64,000 nucleotides of DNA from assembly GCF_016859285.1 (NCBI RefSeq), contig NC_053419.1:12552501-12616500 (forward strand). Direction: 5' to 3'. The translations under genes and the position numbers were made by a program. The notes under the pieces were generated by a model. It searched no databases. It saw only the letters and a program-made list of their open reading frames with translations, and was not told the origin of the DNA. Below are positions 59,824 through 64,000 of this stretch, piece after piece. The stretch's first letter is position 1. Every line of letters begins with the position of its first letter. The DNA is from Xiphias gladius. Its lineage: Eukaryota > Chordata > Actinopteri > Istiophoriformes > Xiphiidae.

Positions 59824-60259
59824 AACATACTCTCCATTGTGAACTATGATATCATCAGTACTTCATGTCCAGGGTCCTTATTTGATTTTGGACTGTTTAC
59901 ATAGATCCATATTGCTGTCAATAATAATTGGTCAAATCCATCCCAGGTTTACTCTCACTTTGGTTTCACATTCTATATTTTTGTTTACGTATGATATAGC
60001 TTATGAGTCTATAAAAGCACTTGTGATCGGGAGTCTGGACACATCTTTGACTCCAAGATACACGTAGTGTATGAGATAATGGTAGATTCAGAAACAGAGA
60101 ACTGCAGGGCTACAGTGTGGAATGTTTGCCAACTACGTTAGGAGTCATTCATTGTGCTGCTTCTACGAGCACAGTGACAGTGTGGGGTCAGGCCAGACTC
60201 TGGATGAATGGGTACTGCCATCGCTCTCCTCGCACAGTACCTGCTTTTAACCACTGATG

Positions 60260-60265
60260 TTTATT
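60260..60265 (-). other. inpp5j: AATAAA (minus) one base after the inpp5j stop codon
   Basis: On the minus strand the sequence reads TAGAAATAAAC, so a polyadenylation signal lies almost on top of the stop codon. If used, the 3' UTR would be only some 20-30 bases. A further signal lies near 59427. Confidence 0.4.
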
Positions 60266-60266
60266 T

Positions 60267-61033
60267 CTATGCAGTGTCTGTTTCCCCTGCCTTCGGTATC
60301 TGTCTGACCCCTGTGGGGCTAACCTGAGCTGGTCTGTGTTCACCCAAGATGGCGGCGATGAGGGCCTCCGGTGCAGTCACCCCACTGCCAGGAGACACAG
60401 GGCTGCGAGGGCTGAGCGGGCTGATGGAGGGCGACGGCACAGTGTCAGGGGAGACCAGCCGTTCCTTCTTAGCAGCAGAGCAGGGTATGCGGCTCTGCGT
60501 CTGGCCCTCTTTAGAGCGAGGACAGAGGCTGAGGCCCTGTAGGGAGGGGAGGGGGTTGGAGGAAAGAGCAGGAACTACAGGGCTGCGGCTGCGCCGGTGG
60601 CGATGGTGGTGTTTGCCGGTTTTAGGGCTCGGGCTGCGGGAGTTTGGAGCCAGCAGGACAAGAGTGCTGTCATCTTCTGAGCTGACGTCGGAGCTGTCAG
60701 AGCGATTAATAGTGGGGCTGTGGACTGGTATCTTGATCTGTTGAGGATGGAGGATAAAAGAGACGATAAACGCATGAGCAAGGGTGTTAAATGGAAATTA
60801 TACTACCAAAAGTATGAGGGCACACTTTTCCGTCTCCTTTACTTAAGTAAAAGAAGCCATAATACTATGTGGAAATACTCCAATGCCAGCAAAAGTCCAG
60901 CATTCAAGATATTACTTAGGTAAAACTGTAGATATATTATTGGCAAAAATATACTTGAACAATCAAAAGTAAAAGTACTAACTGTGCAGCAGAATGTTCC
61001 CATATCAGTGTTGTACTGTTATATATTATTGAA

Positions 61034-61069
<36 letters not shown>

Positions 61070-63901
61070 CATACATTTTGAAGTAGCATTTGGAGGAGGC
61101 GGAGCTAATCTGAACTACTTTATATATTGTTGATAATTTAACTGTCAACTGATCATATGTATAATCTGAATCTGCAGGGTCAACGGAAATACTCAAATCT
61201 ATAAGGAAATAATTAAAAAAACTTCCCCTTTCAATTTCCCAAAGCCCAAAACTTCAGTTAATATTAAGATATCAGTTTACTATCCTAGAAAACAAATAAA
61301 CCCAAATAATATTCACATTTTAGGAGATGGAATCAGATATTTTTTGCTTTTTAAATTATTGAAAACAATTAATTGATTATCAAAATAGTTGCCTATTAAA
61401 ACTAATTTTCTGTCAGTTGACTTATCAATTAATTGACTAATCGTTTCAGCTCCAAGTACAATTATCTCAAAGTTGTGATTAAATACAGCATTTAGGTAAA
61501 TGTACTTACTCGCTTTTCACTACTGCTTAAGAGAAATCCTTTGATACTACATACAATGATATTTTAGACAAGAGTGTGCTTCCAACTCTGTGACAACAGT
61601 TTTGGGAAGACCCTTTTTCTTTCGATATGTCCCCATGCTGAAAGCCAGGTCCATAAACAGCTGGTTTTCTTAGTTTGGTTTGCGAGAACTGCACAGAGCT
61701 CTGATCTTATCTCCCAAAGTCAGTGGTCGTCTTCACTACTGTGTCCCTGCAGCCAGCTTCCTAAATTTTGTGGAAAACCTTCCCAGAAGAGTTGAGGCTG
61801 TTTAAGCATAATATGAATACCTATGATTTTAGAATGAGATGCTCAACAGTCAGATGTGGGACTTTTGGCCAAGTAGTGTAGAGCCATTCATAAAGATATC
61901 ATAAGAAGGAGTAAGTTTGCAACTTTTTGTCCTCTGACGTTTTGTTACCTGAATGGGTGTTGACAATCCAACAATACTGTTCATATTATTGCTGTAGTAA
62001 CCCAGGGTGTATTCACAATCATCTCTTGGCATATCTTCCTCTGAAAATGTCACCTGGAGAGAGAGAAAAAGAAAAAAAAAAGTCAATGGTGAGTTCAGCT
62101 GCGGCACAAAATGCGTTTGTGAACTCCAGTATCTGACACACCTGTGTTGCGTGCTCTCCCTTGGCCCACACATATGCCTGGTAATCTTTGTGATGTCTGA
62201 ATCCAGCCTGGGCAGAAAGACACGATGGCCATAATTGTAAATGCTGACCCCGAATCTACAACAAAGATCCTTTTGGGTGTTAATTTGAACTGTAATGAAA
62301 GAAGAGTTACCTTGTATATTGCTACCCAGTCCCATGAGCTGCGCTGATAAGTTGATGCAAGAGTGAATCTGACTGTAGCATCTGAGACTTTACACCACTC
62401 TTTGTTCACCTGCAGCTCCACCAGGGGCGTATCCACCTTGAATGGGAACTAGAAAGAGAGAGCACGTGGCATAGAGAGAGAAATAAAAAACCCTAAACAA
62501 TTTGTTTGTTTGTTTAAACCCTTTGTTTAAACCCTAAACAATCAAACTACGCAAAGATAGAAGTGACTAAGACATTTAGTTGCAGTGTGATTGAGGAAAT
62601 GTGTAAAAAATTGTCTCACATGAAGGGAAAACAAGGCAGACACAGGCTTGTGGTCACTGATGGTGTAGCCCATATGACTTCTGTATGTGTGCTGTGTCAC
62701 TTTAGTTGCCCCTCCCAACCATGAGGTCAGACCCCGCTGCAGTGCTGCATTGTGGGTAGGAACTGGGGAGCCGGTACGTCGAAGGCGCCAGAGGATGCGA
62801 TCTGTCCAGGCAGGTTTCCTCTTCTTAGCGCTGACACAAATGAAGTCAAAAGGGTCAGACGGTCATGGCGGTCAGCGACAGTTTAACAGGTCCAAGCCTC
62901 TTGTGGATTAACAAAAATCTGTTAAAGTAAGTTTGGGATGGAGGCAACTGAACAAACCTGGTGTCGTACGTATGAGTGCCCACATCAAACTTATAAGTAG
63001 GTGGGAATTTCAGTTGTCCCTCCATGAAGCCTTCCAGGATGGACTCTGTGTTTTTAGCCATGTTGAGCTGTAGAGTAGACAAATGATGGGGAAAAGAACA
63101 GAACAGGCCACATGCCCCGGATGATTTAAATCCAGCCTCAAAAAGGGTGATGTTTGTTCATTTTGCGCTACAGCGCCCTCTGTTGGTTCTGGTTTGCGAG
63201 ACAAACAGGTGGCGCAAAGCCTTCCAGATATATCCGTCTGTGTCTGTGAAGGGGTGAGTGTTTTAAAATACTGAAGGGGCCTCACCTGATCCCGCTCCCA
63301 CAGAAGAGGCAGCTTGTTGCTGTCAATGGCACATTTCACCACGTGGATGTCATAGTCTTCAATACGGAAATTTAAATCTCCGAACCAGAACACAACACTG
63401 GGGACAGGAAAAGGTACACGAAAAATCACAGTTATGACATTTTAATTTTCTCAAGAAACTCAAGATGCATAAAAGATCAAATAGTGAGACTTTTAACCTT
63501 TATTATGTAATATAGCCTCCTAAGATTTATTTATTATCAGTAATTGCCTGATGCAATCCATACCTCAGGACAGGTCTGAAACATTTAGGTGTAACTAAAA
63601 AACAAAAACTGGGTACTTTCATAAATGAATGTATGGATGAGGGACATTTATTTGTTAATTAGGATGAATGATGGTATGCACCTTTTTAGGGGTGATCAAA
63701 ATTTCGTAAAAATTATGTCACCCACTCGTGGTCCAGGACACCAGTGGCAGTCCCGCCTTCAAACTGCTGCTGCTGCAGGATGCTTTCAAAGTCCTCCATC
63801 CGCTGCTCCAGGTTCCTCATGTGAGCTGGCAAGTGACAGTTGAGAAAGCAGACCGGGTGGCCAAACACTGTCATCCGCGCGCTGACACCCCCTTTATTCC
63901 C
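60267..63901 (-). CDS. inpp5j: Inositol polyphosphate 5-phosphatase, probably INPP5J (3' part)
   Basis: Eight exons are visible: 63726-63901, 63286-63397, 62958-63067, 62620-62830, 62311-62448, 62142-62207, 61949-62053 and 60267-60737. The upstream exons lie beyond the right edge. The enzyme removes the 5-phosphate from phosphoinositides such as PI(4,5)P2 and PI(3,4,5)P3. The catalytic motifs are [39 protein letters not shown] and [15 protein letters not shown] domain follows ([14 protein letters not shown] to [18 protein letters not shown]). The last exon is a serine/proline-rich tail of about 155 residues ([30 protein letters not shown]). That tail favours INPP5J (PIPP) over INPP5K, which lacks it. 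The stop at 60267-60269 assumes no splice at a possible GTTAGC donor near 60322. Confidence 0.88.
61035..61066 (+). repeat. inpp5j: (ATT)n microsatellite in inpp5j intron
   Basis: About ten ATT units in the intron before the last exon. Confidence 0.95.
61180..61455. mobile_element. Second copy of the CGACTAATCG-type fish repeat
   Basis: CCCAAAGCCCAAAACTTCAG, CAGTTTACTATCCTAGAAAA and ATTCACATTTTAGGAGATGG are followed by AATTGACTAATCGTTTCAGC. This is the same block order as 54830-55107. It lies in an inpp5j intron. Confidence 0.6.
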
Positions 63902-64000
63902 CTTAGAGTGAGAAGAAAGGGCAAAGAGAGGACACAGTGAGAAATAGATCCCTTATGCGTAGTGTCTTTAAAATAAAATTTAAAAAAAAAACTGGATGTA

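Larger units (their letters stand above)
57726..60259. other. Interval between mat2a and the inositol phosphatase gene
   Basis: It holds the mat2a 5' UTR and promoter next to a (CT)n(AC)n tract, a degenerate tandem repeat at 58180-58520, a possible interspersed repeat near 59521-59590 and (AC)n at 59779-59819. No exon was seen. I could not fix the mat2a transcription start. Confidence 0.45.

Noticed and set aside
1-64000. CRISPR arrays, operons, bacterial-type terminators, tRNA and rRNA genes
   Set aside because: Tandem repeats here are microsatellites without spacers, genes are spliced, and I saw no tRNA-like or rRNA-like segment.

Overview
The window is vertebrate nuclear DNA, most likely from a percomorph teleost. 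The genes are split by GT-AG introns and the protein-coding content is fish-like. The background is rich in (AC)n and (CA)n microsatellites, and several interspersed repeats resemble families I know from spiny-rayed fish. I assembled all exon structures by hand from splice sites and reading-phase continuity, with no database search.

Layout from left to right. 1-431 (+): the last two exons of a gene I do not recognise. It ends tail to tail with snx24 (minus, coding 3378-8490), a PX-domain sorting nexin. lox (minus, coding 10578-16183) is a complete seven-coding-exon lysyl oxidase. 16.2-23.7 kb is a gene-poor interval with dispersed repeats. 24.2-31.4 kb (minus) holds an animal haem peroxidase of the MPO/EPX/LPO class. 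In phase, its exons continue into a short collagen-like stem and a C1q-like domain, so the predicted product is a peroxidase-collagen-C1q fusion of about 909 residues. 31.6-39.3 kb is gene-poor and carries a Penelope-like retroelement fragment. 39.3-41.5 kb is a decayed duplicate of the next locus, with one intact saposin exon and a copy of the end of the mat2a 3' UTR, and it has been entered by a Tc1-like fragment. 43.1-47.8 kb (+) is a saposin/surfactant-protein-B-like gene. It converges on mat2a (minus, coding 51376-57725), whose 2.4 kb 3' UTR carries TACAGARAA-type hairpins like those METTL16 uses to sense S-adenosylmethionine. 60.3-63.9 kb (minus) is the 3' part of an inositol polyphosphate 5-phosphatase, probably inpp5j, running off the right edge.

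The genes do not form a pathway. The sftpb-like/mat2a pair matches human 2p11.2, and lox/snx24 match human 5q23. The main points for follow-up are the peroxidase-C1q fusion, with a pair of offsetting frame disturbances inside the C1q part, the fossil duplication of the saposin/mat2a interval, and the conserved mat2a 3' UTR hairpins.
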